64,000 bases of DNA from JAIPGX01 sp041650475 (GCA_041650475.1 JBAZLD010000001.1:77346-141345), one strand, 5' to 3'. Positions 36,504 through 46,318 are shown, counted from the stretch's first letter. Numbers and translations are program-made. Notes: generated by a model not told the origin, from the letters alone.

Positions 36504-38603
36504 ATGCAAAAAAAATTTGAATTTCCCTCATTAGGTTTAGAACTTGAAATTGGAAAATGTGCTCGACAAGCAGATGGGGCTGCTTGGCTTAAACAGGGAA
36601 ATAATATTATTTTATCTACGGTTGTGGCAACCAAAGAGTCGAAAGATTTTATGGGCTTTTTTCCATTAACCGTTGAATATAGGGAAAAAACTTCTGCTGC
36701 AGGTAAAATTCCTGGGGGATATATAAAAAGAGAAGGCAAATTGTCTGATCACGAAGTATTAACTTCTAGATTAATTGATCGTCCCATAAGACCTCTTTTT
36801 CCGACTTATTATTTTAATGAGGTTCAAATATTATCTACAGTTTATTCTGCTGATGGTAAATTTCCTACAGATATTTTGTCTATATTGGCTTCATCGATAG
36901 CATTAACTATTTCACCTATTCCATTTTTGGGTCCAATTGGAGCTGTTCAGGTTTGCCATATAAATGGTGAATGGAAATTTAATGTTGGATATCCAGAAAT
37001 TAATGATGCTCAAGCTGAGCTAATTATAGCTGGAACAAAAGATGGCATATGTATGGTTGAAGGCTTTGCCAATAACATGTTAGAGTCAGAATTAATAGAA
37101 TTATTTTTCAAGGCTCATGAACAGATTAAATTGCAAGTTGATTGGCAATTGGAAATACAAAAAGAGCTTGGTGTAAAAAAAGGAGAAATAACACAAACAC
37201 TTGATTGGTCATCTTGGCAAGAAAAGGTTAAGAAAGCATTGCCGAACAATTTTGCTCAAAAATTTTTTGTTCTAGAAAAATCTAAGCGTGGTGTTGCTAT
37301 AGAAAAATTGTTTTCTGATTTAACTGAAAATTTTAAAAAAGAGATTCAAGAAGAAATTGTTAGCAAATCTATATTACAGTTTATTTTTGATTTGATTGTT
37401 AAAAAAGAATTAGCTGATCAAATTGCTAAAAATAATTATAGAATAGATATGCGTAAATTTGATGAGATTCGTCCAATAACAACAGAAATTTCCGTTTTAC
37501 CATGTGCACACGGTTCTAGTATTTTTACTAGAGGTGAAACTCAAGCTTTGGCGAGCTTAACTCTTGGGACGGCCCAGGATGCTCAAAGAATAGAGTCTTT
37601 GATTGGTCCGGGACAGGAAAAAAGTTTTATGTTACATTATAATATGCCTCCATTTTCAACAGGTGAAGTTAAGCCTATGCGTGGGGTTGGGCGTAGAGAG
37701 ATTGGGCATGGAAATTTAGCTGAAACCTCGTTTAAAAATGTGTTGCCTGATCAGGAAAAATTTCCATATACGATTAGATCTGTTGTTGATATTTTGGAAT
37801 CAAATGGCTCATCTTCTATGGCTACTGTTTGTTCTACAACAATGGCTTTAATGGATGCAGGAGTTCCTATAAATGATATGGTTGGAGGTATTGCTATGGG
37901 ATTAATGAAAGATTCTTCAGGCAATTTTTACGTATTAAGTGATATTTTGGGCGCAGAAGATGCTTTTGGATTGATGGATTTTAAGCTTACAGGAACAAAG
38001 TCTGGTATAATGGCTGTGCAGATGGACATTAAAGATAAAGTTGGGCTTACAAAAGAAATTTTAAGCAAAGCTTTAGAACAAGCAAAAATTGGCCGATTAC
38101 ATATTTTGAATGAAATGAACAAAGTAATGACAGAGCCTCGTAAGCAGTTGTCTGATCTTGTTCCTCGTGTTTCTACTTTTAAAATTCCTACAGATAAAAT
38201 TGGTGCAATAATTGGACCTGCTGGAAAAACAATTAAAGAAATTATTGCTCAGACAAATACACAAATTGATATTGATGATAGTGGCAAAGTTGTTATTTAT
38301 GCAAAAAATGTAGAAGATGCACATAAAGCCAGTTCATGGGTAAAAATTTTATCTGGTGAAATAGAAGTTGGATCTCGATTTGAAGGAATTATTAGGCGCT
38401 TTGTAGAGTTTGGTCTTTTTGTAGAAATTGTTCCAGGAAAAGATGGTCTTGTTCATATTTCTAAAATAGAAAAAAACAAGCAAAAAGATTTAACAAGAAC
38501 ATACAAAGTTGGCGATAAATTGAAAGTTAAGGTTGTTGATTATGATAAAGATACAGGAAGAATTTATTTAATTGCTCCTGATCTTGCACCTGCAAAGCAA
38601 TAA
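36504..38603 (+). CDS. pnp: Polyribonucleotide nucleotidyltransferase (PNPase)
   Basis: 3'-5' phosphorolytic RNA degradation. The 699 residues contain two RNase PH-like cores (first: GKCARQADGAAWLKQG; second: RPITTEISVLPCAHGSSIFTRGETQAL), the catalytic-site stretch DILGAEDAFGLMDFKLTG, a KH domain (IGAIIGPAGKTIKEI) and a C-terminal S1 domain (GSRFEGIIRRFVEFGLFVEI). Full length. Confidence 0.97.
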   Translation: MQKKFEFPSLGLELEIGKCARQADGAAWLKQGNNIILSTVVATKESKDFMGFFPLTVEYREKTSAAGKIPGGYIKREGKLSDHEVLTSRLIDRPIRPLFPTYYFNEVQILSTVYSADGKFPTDILSILASSIALTISPIPFLGPIGAVQVCHINGEWKFNVGYPEINDAQAELIIAGTKDGICMVEGFANNMLESELIELFFKAHEQIKLQVDWQLEIQKELGVKKGEITQTLDWSSWQEKVKKALPNNFAQKFFVLEKSKRGVAIEKLFSDLTENFKKEIQEEIVSKSILQFIFDLIVKKELADQIAKNNYRIDMRKFDEIRPITTEISVLPCAHGSSIFTRGETQALASLTLGTAQDAQRIESLIGPGQEKSFMLHYNMPPFSTGEVKPMRGVGRREIGHGNLAETSFKNVLPDQEKFPYTIRSVVDILESNGSSSMATVCSTTMALMDAGVPINDMVGGIAMGLMKDSSGNFYVLSDILGAEDAFGLMDFKLTGTKSGIMAVQMDIKDKVGLTKEILSKALEQAKIGRLHILNEMNKVMTEPRKQLSDLVPRVSTFKIPTDKIGAIIGPAGKTIKEIIAQTNTQIDIDDSGKVVIYAKNVEDAHKASSWVKILSGEIEVGSRFEGIIRRFVEFGLFVEIVPGKDGLVHISKIEKNKQKDLTRTYKVGDKLKVKVVDYDKDTGRIYLIAPDLAPAKQ

Positions 38604-38635
38604 TTTAAAAAAATATATAACATTAAGAAATAATT

Positions 38636-39496
38636 ATGAATCTTGAAAAAGAAGTTTTTCAAAGAGACGTTCAAAGAGAAGATGGTAGGACGAATGATCA
38701 AATTCGTCCTATTTTTATCAAATATGATTATGTTGGTTATGCGAGCGCCTCTGTTTTATTTTGTATGGGAAAAACAAAAGTTTTAGTTTCTATTACTTTA
38801 CAAGATGGTTTACCACCATTTTTAAAAGGCCAAAAAGTTGGTTGGTTAACGGCAGAATATGCCATGTTGCCTTGTGCTACAAAAAAGAGGTCAAATAGAG
38901 AGTCTAATCAACAATTTAAAAATTCTAGAAGTGTAGAAATATCTCGTCTTATAGGTCGCAGTTTTAGATCTGTTACCGATTTATCTTTAATACCAGAAAA
39001 AACTATTATGATAGATTGTGATGTATTGCAGGCAGATGGAGGTACCCGTGTTGCTAGTATTACAGCAGCAAGCCTTGCTTTAAATTTGGCACAAAAAAGA
39101 TGGATAAAGTCTGGCATTATAGAAAAAAATATTTTGCAAGAGCAAGTTGGAGCCATATCCTTGGGTTTTGTTAAAAATAATTTGTTATTAGATTTATCTT
39201 TTAGTGAAGATAGTCAAGCTGAGTCAGACTTTAATTTTGTTTTAACAAAATCTGGAAAAGTAATCGAGTTACAGGGTACAGCAGAAAAAAAAGTTTTAAG
39301 TTGGGAACAATTTGATAAAATTAAAAATTTAGCTATAAATGGAATAAATAATCTTTTTGAAACTTTTGAAAAACTTGAAAAAGAGAGAATAGATAGAAAT
39401 TTTTCAAATAAAGTTTTAGATAATAAATTCCAAAAATCTGCAAAATTACATGACAAATTGCCTATGTTCAGTTTGGCTAATAGATTAGTCAAATAA
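38636..39496 (+). CDS. rph: RNase PH-family exoribonuclease
   Basis: 286 residues of a single RNase PH domain: REDGRTNDQIRPI at the N-terminus, GKTKVLVSITLQDGLP, RSVEISRLIGRSFRS (phosphate and tRNA-binding arginines) and IDCDVLQADGGTRVASI. It trims the 3' ends of tRNA precursors. It follows pnp by 32 bases, placing two phosphorolytic RNases together. The C-terminus after residue 250 is a longer, less conserved tail than usual. Confidence 0.9.
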   Translation: MNLEKEVFQRDVQREDGRTNDQIRPIFIKYDYVGYASASVLFCMGKTKVLVSITLQDGLPPFLKGQKVGWLTAEYAMLPCATKKRSNRESNQQFKNSRSVEISRLIGRSFRSVTDLSLIPEKTIMIDCDVLQADGGTRVASITAASLALNLAQKRWIKSGIIEKNILQEQVGAISLGFVKNNLLLDLSFSEDSQAESDFNFVLTKSGKVIELQGTAEKKVLSWEQFDKIKNLAINGINNLFETFEKLEKERIDRNFSNKVLDNKFQKSAKLHDKLPMFSLANRLVK

Positions 39497-39507
39497 AAAA
39501 TACTTAC

Positions 39508-40044
39508 ATGTTAAAATTTGATTTTAAAAAAATTTTTTTAAGTTTTTCTTGCGTAATAAATTTATTGTTTTTTAACTCATGTGCATATAAACAGTTTTCA
39601 TGTAACAATATTTCAAAAAATGTTTCTATTCCAATTTTTATTAAAATGCCTGAAAATTCTTTAACGTTTGAGCATTTATCGCCAATAGTATATGAATCTA
39701 TTTACAGTTATTTTAATAGTGTAGGTTATAAATTATCTGATAATAAAAAAAATAGTTTTGTTTTAAATATTAAAATAAAAAAATTAACTCCCGTTCATAA
39801 ATTTCTTTCACCAGATCTTTTGTTGTATGATCAAAATATTACAATAGAGTTAGAATGTTCTCTTTTTGATTTTCAAGATAAACTTTTAGAAAAAAAAGTT
39901 TTTTCTTTTTTTACTTTGTTAAGTACGCCAAAAGATCCTATATTAAATACAGGATTTTTAGATTATGAGTATAGGCAATTGATGAGACGTTCTATGCCTA
40001 AAATTGAACAGTATTTTAGAAAATATTTTTTGAACAATAAATAA
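39508..40044 (+). CDS. LptE-like LPS-assembly lipoprotein
   Basis: A 178-residue probable lipoprotein: the hydrophobic N-terminus ends in LLFFNSC, a lipobox with Cys25. The body is a mix of strands and helices with the FEHLSPIVYESIYSYFNSVGY segment seen in LptE-type proteins. Placement directly before the holA-like gene (one-base gap) repeats the lptE-holA order of many Gram-negative genomes, which is the main support. LptE plugs the LptD barrel that inserts LPS in the outer membrane. Confidence 0.6.
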   Translation: MLKFDFKKIFLSFSCVINLLFFNSCAYKQFSCNNISKNVSIPIFIKMPENSLTFEHLSPIVYESIYSYFNSVGYKLSDNKKNSFVLNIKIKKLTPVHKFLSPDLLLYDQNITIELECSLFDFQDKLLEKKVFSFFTLLSTPKDPILNTGFLDYEYRQLMRRSMPKIEQYFRKYFLNNK

Positions 40045-40045
40045 T

Positions 40046-41023
40046 ATGACACTTATAGAGTTTTTACAAAAAGTTAAAGATAAAAATTTTTTTTCAGAGA
40101 ATAACATTTTGTGCTTTAAGGGTTCAACTTACCCGAATATTTTTTTTAATAAATTAACAGATTTTTTAAAAAATAAAAAAATTATACCATTAGATTTTAA
40201 AAATTTAATATTAAAAAATTTGGAAAGAAAAGAAATTTATAGTAGTTTACAGCAAAGTTTTTTGGGGCAACAAACTTTTTACTGGCTTTCAGAATTTGAA
40301 TTTGATTCAAAAAATAAAAAAGATTTAGAATTATTAGATTTTTTGATTAATTATAAAGGTCCCAATTTTGTGGCTTTTTTTTTACGAGAAGAAAACGCTG
40401 CAATTAAAACTAATTCTTTACTAAAAAAACTTGATTCAATAGAAATTCAGGATAAATACGACAAAAGTTCTTTAAATCAAATTTTACAATTTTTTGAATT
40501 AGAATTTAATTCTAAAAAACTTAATTTTATAGATAAAATAATAAAGCAATCAAATAGTTTATCACTAGATTCTTTTTGCTTTTTGATCCTATACCTTGAA
40601 CTTATAAATACAAAAGATTTAGATCAGACATATGATTATTTAATAAAACTTATAGTAGATATTCAGCCATCTTTATATTTATTGTCAGATTATTTTTTTA
40701 CACGTAATTCAAAAGGTTTTTTTTCTGTATGGGAAAAAATTTATCAAGATTATTCTGAGATGTTTTGGGTGGCTTTTTGGTCTGAACAAATATGGAAAGC
40801 CTATTATGTTATAAAATTTTTAAAGCAAAATAATTTTGTTTTGGCTAAATCCATGAGTTATAGATTACCTTTTAATTTTATAAAAAAAGATTGGAAAAAT
40901 TTTTCTTTAACTGAATTACAATATTTACACCAATTATTATATAATATTGATTTTGCATTTAAAAATGGATCAACATTTTGCTTATTTGACTTATTTTACT
41001 TTAACCATTTTATAAAAACATAA
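40046..41023 (+). CDS. DNA polymerase III delta-like subunit
   Basis: A 325-residue protein without enzymatic motifs. The overall layout and the final segment (FSLTELQYLHQLLYNIDFAFKNGS... LFDLFYFNHF) parallel HolA, whose last helix typically reads LxxLLxxLxxLDxxLKxG. It sits right after an LptE-like gene, as holA does in other bacteria. HolA opens the sliding clamp in the clamp loader. The N-terminal half is very divergent, so this is a synteny-assisted call. Confidence 0.55.
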   Translation: MTLIEFLQKVKDKNFFSENNILCFKGSTYPNIFFNKLTDFLKNKKIIPLDFKNLILKNLERKEIYSSLQQSFLGQQTFYWLSEFEFDSKNKKDLELLDFLINYKGPNFVAFFLREENAAIKTNSLLKKLDSIEIQDKYDKSSLNQILQFFELEFNSKKLNFIDKIIKQSNSLSLDSFCFLILYLELINTKDLDQTYDYLIKLIVDIQPSLYLLSDYFFTRNSKGFFSVWEKIYQDYSEMFWVAFWSEQIWKAYYVIKFLKQNNFVLAKSMSYRLPFNFIKKDWKNFSLTELQYLHQLLYNIDFAFKNGSTFCLFDLFYFNHFIKT

Positions 41024-41072
41024 AAAAATAATATTTTTTTCTATATCTAGTACAAACAGGAGTAAATTTATT

Positions 41073-41300
41073 ATGTCGCTTTCTTTGGAAGAATTTTTAA
41101 AGACTGATCTGAAGAAGATCATAAAAAGTTTTGGAAAAAATGAAAATGGCAATGTTTATTCTTTAGTTGTGCAGGAAGTAGAAAAAACAGTGATTAGCCT
41201 CGTTTTAACTGAGACTAACCATAATTATCTGCATGCATCTAAAATTTTGGGGATAAGTAGAAGTACTTTGTATCGAAAAATAAAATCTTTGGGTTTGTAA
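41073..41300 (+). CDS. Fis-family DNA-binding protein
   Basis: A 75-residue protein whose C-terminal half is a factor-for-inversion-stimulation helix-turn-helix (HNYLHASKILGISRSTLYRKIKSLGL), as in Fis and the tail of NtrC-type activators. The N-terminal half (LVVQEVEKTVISLVLTETN) fits the Fis dimerisation helix. Probably a small nucleoid-associated or regulatory protein. A terminator follows. Confidence 0.8.
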   Translation: MSLSLEEFLKTDLKKIIKSFGKNENGNVYSLVVQEVEKTVISLVLTETNHNYLHASKILGISRSTLYRKIKSLGL

Positions 41301-41359
41301 ATTTTATTTATATTGTTGTAAATTTATTCGTAAAATTTTTATAAAAATTAAAAAAAATT

Positions 41360-41393
41360 AGGCAAAGCATAAATTTTTACGCTTTGCCTTTTA
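41360..41393. terminator. Terminator between the fis-like gene and sppA (probably bidirectional)
   Basis: AGGCAAAGC (41360-41368) pairs with GCTTTGCCT (41381-41389) and is followed by T-rich sequence on the plus strand, with an A-rich flank that becomes T-rich on the minus strand. It lies between convergent genes. Confidence 0.7.
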
Positions 41394-41420
41394 ATAAAAT
41401 TATATTCAAATTTATATAAT

Positions 41421-42377
41421 TTATATTTGATTTATATTTTCACCGGCTTGTTTTAACATAAATTTTTTATAAACATCGTTTAAAAAATTGGCAGTAACTT
41501 CAGAAAAATTTGATACTTGCGTATCAGTGTCATCTTGTTCAAATATTTTTGAAAAAATTGATGGTTTTGCAGGTTTGATAAATCTAATTTCTGTAGTTAT
41601 TTTTGCTAATTCTTTAATTTTATCTATTGCATCCTGTTGAGAACCAATTTGATCTATTAATTTTAATTTTATAGCCTGAGTCCCAGTAAATACTTTACCA
41701 TTTGCCCAAATCTCTTGTTGTTTTAAATCTAAATTTCTACTTTGAGAAACATCTTTTGTAAATTGTTCATAATTTTCATTTGAAAGATTTTGTAAATAAC
41801 TTAATTCTTCTGGTGTTGAATCTTTTAATGGGCTTCCTGCAGTTTTGAATTTACCGCTTTGAATGTAATTAAATTTTATGTGCCAATTATCAAGCAAGCC
41901 TTTTACATTTGGCAATTGCATTAAAACTCCAACGCTTCCAACCAAAGATGATGGATTTGCAATAATATGATTACTTGCACAAGCAATATAATAACCGCCG
42001 GATGCGCCAACATTTTCTATTAAAGAAACTACTGGTTTTTTTTCTTTAAATTTTTTTAGTTCGTTAAATATTGCTTGGCTGCTGCCAGGCAATCCACCTG
42101 GAGATTCTATTTTTACAAGAAGAGCTTTAATTTCAGGATCTTTTAAAAATTCATGAATTTTTTTTACATAAAAAGTTGAATCTTCAATTACGCCTTTAAT
42201 ATTTAAATAGGCAACGTCTGTTTTCGGGATTAATGCCTTTTTAATTTGATCCTTTATATTTATAATGATAGTTGGTGCAAATTGCAAAAAAAGTAACAAA
42301 ATAAAGATATTTTTTAATATAGAAAAAAAACGAGTACCATTTTTTTTACTCTTATTATTTTCGTTATTATTTTCCAT
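41421..42377 (-). CDS. sppA: Signal peptide peptidase SppA (36K type)
   Basis: A 318-residue membrane-anchored serine protease that degrades cleaved signal peptides. One N-terminal membrane helix (about 20-40) is followed by the ClpP-like domain. The nucleophile lies in NVGASGGYYIACA, the general-base lysine in QSGKFKTAGSPLKD, and IESPGGLPGSSQAIF is the substrate-binding region. The single-domain length matches the short SppA form. Confidence 0.92.
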   Translation of the reverse strand: MENNNENNKSKKNGTRFFSILKNIFILLLFLQFAPTIIINIKDQIKKALIPKTDVAYLNIKGVIEDSTFYVKKIHEFLKDPEIKALLVKIESPGGLPGSSQAIFNELKKFKEKKPVVSLIENVGASGGYYIACASNHIIANPSSLVGSVGVLMQLPNVKGLLDNWHIKFNYIQSGKFKTAGSPLKDSTPEELSYLQNLSNENYEQFTKDVSQSRNLDLKQQEIWANGKVFTGTQAIKLKLIDQIGSQQDAIDKIKELAKITTEIRFIKPAKPSIFSKIFEQDDTDTQVSNFSEVTANFLNDVYKKFMLKQAGENINQI

Positions 42378-42437
42378 TTATTTACCTTTTATTAGCTTTT
42401 TTTAAGCCGTTTATTTTTTTAAATAAGTTTTTTAAAA

Positions 42438-42647
42438 TTAAAATTTTTTTATTGATTTACCTGGATTTATTTTTTTAAAAAATCTTTTTTTTGCCCCACA
42501 GTTTGGACATTTCCACGGATTGTTAATTTCATCGCTATCTATAATATTTTCAATATCTTCAAATTGAACCGGTTTACCTTCAATGTCCCTTGGTGCAGTT
42601 TCATCATCGTAAATAAAACTGCAAATTGTGCAGATATAAGTATTCAT
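42438..42647 (-). CDS. Rubredoxin
   Basis: 69 residues with two CxxC iron-binding pairs (C6/C9 in ICTIC and C47/C50 in CPNCGAKK) and the YDDETAPRD segment. Compared with classical rubredoxins the middle loop is longer and less conserved. A small electron carrier, often supporting oxygen or peroxide detoxification. Confidence 0.85.
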   Translation of the reverse strand: MNTYICTICSFIYDDETAPRDIEGKPVQFEDIENIIDSDEINNPWKCPNCGAKKRFFKKINPGKSIKKF

Positions 42648-42683
42648 TACATTCCCCTTTTTTTAAATTATGCAATGTCAACT

Positions 42684-43127
42684 TTATATTGTTGTTCTAT
42701 CAAATCCATGACGAACAGTATTTTTGGATTTTTTACCTTTAAGAAAAGTTATTTCAGTAATTAGTTTATTAGCACTGCTTCTGTAAACAAATTCTACAAC
42801 TCTACCTGTATCTAAATTTGAATCTGTTGTGTAAAATTTTTCCTCAAAAGATGGTTTTTTTCTATATTGATCAGAATGAGATTTTGTTGTTTTTTTAATT
42901 AATTTGCCTTCGGGAGAAAAATTATACTTCATGCATATTAAATATGTATGTTTTTCTTTTTCTAATTGAGTTTTTATATTTTCCATAGCATCACTTACCA
43001 TGTCAAAATTTTGATAAGTTATATTGTTACTTGTCAAACTTGAAGAACTTAAACATGTTATAGCCGCAAAAATTGTAATAAAAACCCCAAATAATATCTT
43101 TAAATAGGTTTTTCGTGTTGAACACAT
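42684..43127 (-). CDS. Hypothetical membrane-anchored or secreted protein
   Basis: 147 residues. An N-terminal hydrophobic segment (about 10-28) is followed by a polar domain with many Lys and Ser. There are no recognisable motifs. Upstream of its start lies a set of three tandem 24-bp palindromic repeats (43237-43308). I cannot assign a function. Confidence 0.55.
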   Translation of the reverse strand: MCSTRKTYLKILFGVFITIFAAITCLSSSSLTSNNITYQNFDMVSDAMENIKTQLEKEKHTYLICMKYNFSPEGKLIKKTTKSHSDQYRKKPSFEEKFYTTDSNLDTGRVVEFVYRSSANKLITEITFLKGKKSKNTVRHGFDRTTI

Positions 43128-43236
43128 AAATACAACCCCTTCTTATTTTTCTAGTTTATTAAACTTTTAAAACTTACTAAGAGTTAATTATATCGCACTA
43201 CTTTACGTAAAGAATACATTTTGTAATTTTTTAACA

Positions 43237-43308
43237 TTTGATTTGTATTAAACAAATCTGTTTGATTTGCAATAAGCAAATCTTTTTGATTTATAAATAA
43301 ATCAGAGA
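43237..43308. repeat. Three tandem copies of a 24-bp palindromic unit
   Basis: Units at 43237-43260, 43261-43284 and 43285-43308 each begin TTTGATTT. Units 1 and 2 contain the inverted repeat GATTTG...CAAATC around a seven-base centre. Unit 3 keeps a shorter form (GATTT...AAATC). They occupy the gap between prmC and the hypothetical gene at 42684-43127, both on the minus strand. Confidence 0.75.
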
Positions 43309-43354
43309 ACATACCGAAACTTCCCATACAACATATTTGAATTTTTAATAAATG

Positions 43355-44242
43355 TCAAAGGCTGGCGGTTACGACCCGGGTAATCTTATTGAAATCTACT
43401 TGTGAATCTATGTTTTGAAAATTATAGTATTTTAATAATTCAAACACTTTATTTTCCTGATTTTTGCCTATTTCGAGTATAATTTGTGAAATTTTGTGCT
43501 TTTTTAACATTTTGTTTTCTTTTAAATAGTTTTTTGCATTTTTTATAATTTCTTCAAATGCCAAATAACCATTGTCATTTGCAACTAGGGCAGTTTTATC
43601 TTCCCAATTTATAATAGTTTTACTTAAATTTTGCCAATCTTGCTCGCTTATATAAGGTGGATTGCTGACAATAATATCAAATTTTTCTTTTTGCAGATCT
43701 TGCATATTTTTGTAAAAATCAGATTTTATAAAATTTACATTTTTGATTTTATTATGAATTTTATTTTTGTTTGCAAGTTCAACTGCTTTTGGATTTATAT
43801 CTGTGCCAATAATTTGTGCATCAGGTAAGTTTTTGCCTAATGCTAATGCTATGCACCCAGATCCGGAACACATATCTAAAATTTTCAGATTTTGTGTGTC
43901 TTTATCGAATTTTTTTAATTTTTCTATAAGCCACAAAGTCCATTCTTCTGTTTCTGGCCTTGGAATTAAAATAGGTTGCTCAACTAAAATATCTAGATTG
44001 CAAAATGGTAAGTGTCCCAAGATATATTGTAAAGGCTTTTTTTCTTCCCCTCTTTGCTTTAGCCATGAATATAATTTTTCTTCTTGCTCTTTATTTAAAT
44101 CTAAATCTTGATTTAATAATAATTGTGTTTCAGTCTTTTTTGTTAATTCTTCTAATAACCAAAGAGCTTCTTGCTTTGCATTTTCTATATTATGTTTAAG
44201 TAAATAATTTTTTGTTTCTTCTAAAATTTGATTAAATTTCAT
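43355..44242 (-). CDS. prmC: Peptide chain release factor N5-glutamine methyltransferase
   Basis: Methylates the GGQ glutamine of RF1/RF2. The 295-residue protein has the catalytic NPPYI motif (VSNPPYISEQDW), the SAM-binding LDMCSGSGCIALALG and the PRPETEEW segment. The ATG at 44242 (MKFNQILEE) is chosen. An ATG-like start 15 codons upstream would run into the neighbouring barrel gene and adds unrelated residues. The final residues lie in an unusually GC-rich patch. Confidence 0.92.
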   Translation of the reverse strand: MKFNQILEETKNYLLKHNIENAKQEALWLLEELTKKTETQLLLNQDLDLNKEQEEKLYSWLKQRGEEKKPLQYILGHLPFCNLDILVEQPILIPRPETEEWTLWLIEKLKKFDKDTQNLKILDMCSGSGCIALALGKNLPDAQIIGTDINPKAVELANKNKIHNKIKNVNFIKSDFYKNMQDLQKEKFDIIVSNPPYISEQDWQNLSKTIINWEDKTALVANDNGYLAFEEIIKNAKNYLKENKMLKKHKISQIILEIGKNQENKVFELLKYYNFQNIDSQVDFNKITRVVTASL

Positions 44243-44258
44243 GCTAAATTTTTCATTT

Positions 44259-45611
44259 TTAAAAAATCCATCTAATATCACAGCCAAGGCCGCCGCCTAT
44301 CATATCTGTTTTAAAAGAATTTTTTCCGCTAAACGGCAAATTATAAAAAATATTTACTCTTGGTGCAAATTTTGAGTTTGGCATATGAACACTAAAGTCA
44401 TAATCAATCATAAAATGAGCGGTGTTCATAGACCATTGATAGAATGATAAATCTGTATCAATTATACTTTGATCAAAATAATCACCTACGTGAGATAATT
44501 TTTCAGCTTCTTGTCTATTGTAAGAATAACCAACTAAAGCAGAAAAGCCCTTAAATATATGGTCTAATTTTGCATCAATTCCTATGTGCCATAATAATCC
44601 TGCATCACTTTTTACTCTACCCCGTGCTAATTTTATAAACCCTTGTTGTAATGAATCTGTTTTTAATAATTTAGTTTTTCTCTCCGTCATAAAAAATGTG
44701 CTGCTTGCATGAGCCGCTAAATATAACCATTTTTGGTATTCTAAATTTGCTTGTCCTTGAAAAGTTACTCCCCAATGGCCATCATAGCCTGTTGGAATCG
44801 AAAAAATATAATTTGGGTTTAAATTACTTCCTGCTGGAAAAAGTAAGCCAAGTTTTAATTCAAGACCGATATCAATTGCAGGTTTATCATTTGAACATGG
44901 ATATCCTTGCCAGCCGACAAGAAGTGTTATATCGCCGAAATTTGTTTTTTTAATAGATTGATTATAGTTTTGAATGCCGTAACTATTTAATATAGTATTT
45001 AAATTTGTTTTTAAACTTTCCCATGTAGTTGTATGCGCAAGATCTTGTCGGGTAGTAAAAAATGGGTCTGTGAGATCACTTTGATCTATATATTTTATTT
45101 GTTTTATTTCGACCTGTCTTACTGGTACTAATAGTTGCACAAATAATCCTGAAATTATATTTTGTCTTAAATCTAAGTTAAGTTCGTTAATTTCAAATTT
45201 ACCATCAAAAGCTAATTCACAAATTTTTGATTTTGGGTTTTGAGCAATATAATTTCTTGCTTGTAATAAAAAAGATGTATAAGGCGAAAGTTCTTGTGTT
45301 ATTGGCGTTACATCAATTAACCCAGAATCTAAATAAGCCATTTTTTGGTTACCGATTCTATTTAAAAGGGTTGTTGATTCAGAATTGCAATCCCAGCATT
45401 TTTTTGTATCACCGTATCCATAGTTTATATCTATTTTTGTATACCAGTCTTGTATACTGTAATGTTTTTTACCATCGAATTTACAATCTGTTGGCCTACT
45501 ATGTAAATTTGGTGTTTTATAAAAATGTGCATTGTCTATAGAAAAAATTTTTTCTGAACAAAAACTTATTAAACTTGAAAGTAATAAGATTTTTTTAAAA
45601 TTGTTACTCAC
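44259..45611 (-). CDS. Outer-membrane beta-barrel-like protein, paralogue of the protein at 55492-57102
   Basis: A 450-residue protein starting at a GTG with GGGAG upstream, and with a signal peptide (about 1-24). The rest alternates polar and aromatic/hydrophobic residues as in outer-membrane strands and ends in a terminal Phe (IRWIF), the usual barrel signal. It shares with the larger barrel the block FSIPTGYDGHWGVTFQGQANL (there FSIPSGSDGQTGFTVEGSINL). Function unknown; likely a porin or surface protein. Confidence 0.7.
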   Translation of the reverse strand: MSNNFKKILLLSSLISFCSEKIFSIDNAHFYKTPNLHSRPTDCKFDGKKHYSIQDWYTKIDINYGYGDTKKCWDCNSESTTLLNRIGNQKMAYLDSGLIDVTPITQELSPYTSFLLQARNYIAQNPKSKICELAFDGKFEINELNLDLRQNIISGLFVQLLVPVRQVEIKQIKYIDQSDLTDPFFTTRQDLAHTTTWESLKTNLNTILNSYGIQNYNQSIKKTNFGDITLLVGWQGYPCSNDKPAIDIGLELKLGLLFPAGSNLNPNYIFSIPTGYDGHWGVTFQGQANLEYQKWLYLAAHASSTFFMTERKTKLLKTDSLQQGFIKLARGRVKSDAGLLWHIGIDAKLDHIFKGFSALVGYSYNRQEAEKLSHVGDYFDQSIIDTDLSFYQWSMNTAHFMIDYDFSVHMPNSKFAPRVNIFYNLPFSGKNSFKTDMIGGGLGCDIRWIF

Positions 45612-45633
45612 GCTTCTCCCTTATTATATTTTT

Positions 45634-46290
45634 TTAAATATCAGTTAATAATTTGTTAATTACATCTAAAATTATTCCTATATTATTTTTGATTATTTTT
45701 AATTTTTCTAAAGTTTTATCAAAATTATTTAAAATTTCAGTATCTTTTATTTCTAATTTTTTTTCAATCAAAGTATTTGCATCTTGTAAAAGTGAGTTTA
45801 TATCCGATTCTTGCTGATCTAAATCTTTGGCAAATTTGATTAATGGTGTGCTTTGATCATTATATAATATTAGAATTTTGTTATATAAAATTTTACGAGC
45901 CTCATTTTGGTCTTTTTTAAGAGAATTATCTAAAGTTGTTATAAATTCTGTTTGATTGCATATCAAATTATTATTAGATAAAAATTTTGCACTTTTTTTC
46001 AAAAATTTATTTAGATTTGCTTTATTAAGATCTATTCCTAATACACTTCCTGAATCTATTATTTTTATTGCATTTGCTAAGTTTTTTTTATCTTTTTCTT
46101 TTGAATCTAAATTTTTTTTATTTTTTCCTGTTATTTTGTTTACAGTATCTTTTATATTTTTTTCTATTTTATTTTTTATTTTTTTAAGATTAAAATTTAT
46201 TAATTTGGGATAAATAGAACTAGAAAAAATAGTTTGAAAAAAAATTACGTATAAAAAAAATTTTTTTAAATTTTTTACCGAATATTTCAT
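45634..46290 (-). CDS. Secreted coiled-coil-rich hypothetical protein
   Basis: 218 residues from the ATG at 46290, which has a good GGGGAG Shine-Dalgarno at 46301-46306. A hydrophobic signal (about 5-25) is followed by Lys/Asn-rich helical sequence with heptad-like Leu/Ile spacing. No known domain. It lies between ftsY and a barrel gene on the same strand. Confidence 0.6.
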   Translation of the reverse strand: MKYSVKNLKKFFLYVIFFQTIFSSSIYPKLINFNLKKIKNKIEKNIKDTVNKITGKNKKNLDSKEKDKKNLANAIKIIDSGSVLGIDLNKANLNKFLKKSAKFLSNNNLICNQTEFITTLDNSLKKDQNEARKILYNKILILYNDQSTPLIKFAKDLDQQESDINSLLQDANTLIEKKLEIKDTEILNNFDKTLEKLKIIKNNIGIILDVINKLLTDI

Positions 46291-46318
46291 ACTTCTAAAC
46301 TCCCCTTTAAATTTTATT

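Noticed and set aside
43237..43308. The three tandem 24-bp units as a CRISPR array
   Set aside because: There are no spacers between the repeats, only three units, and no cas genes in the window.
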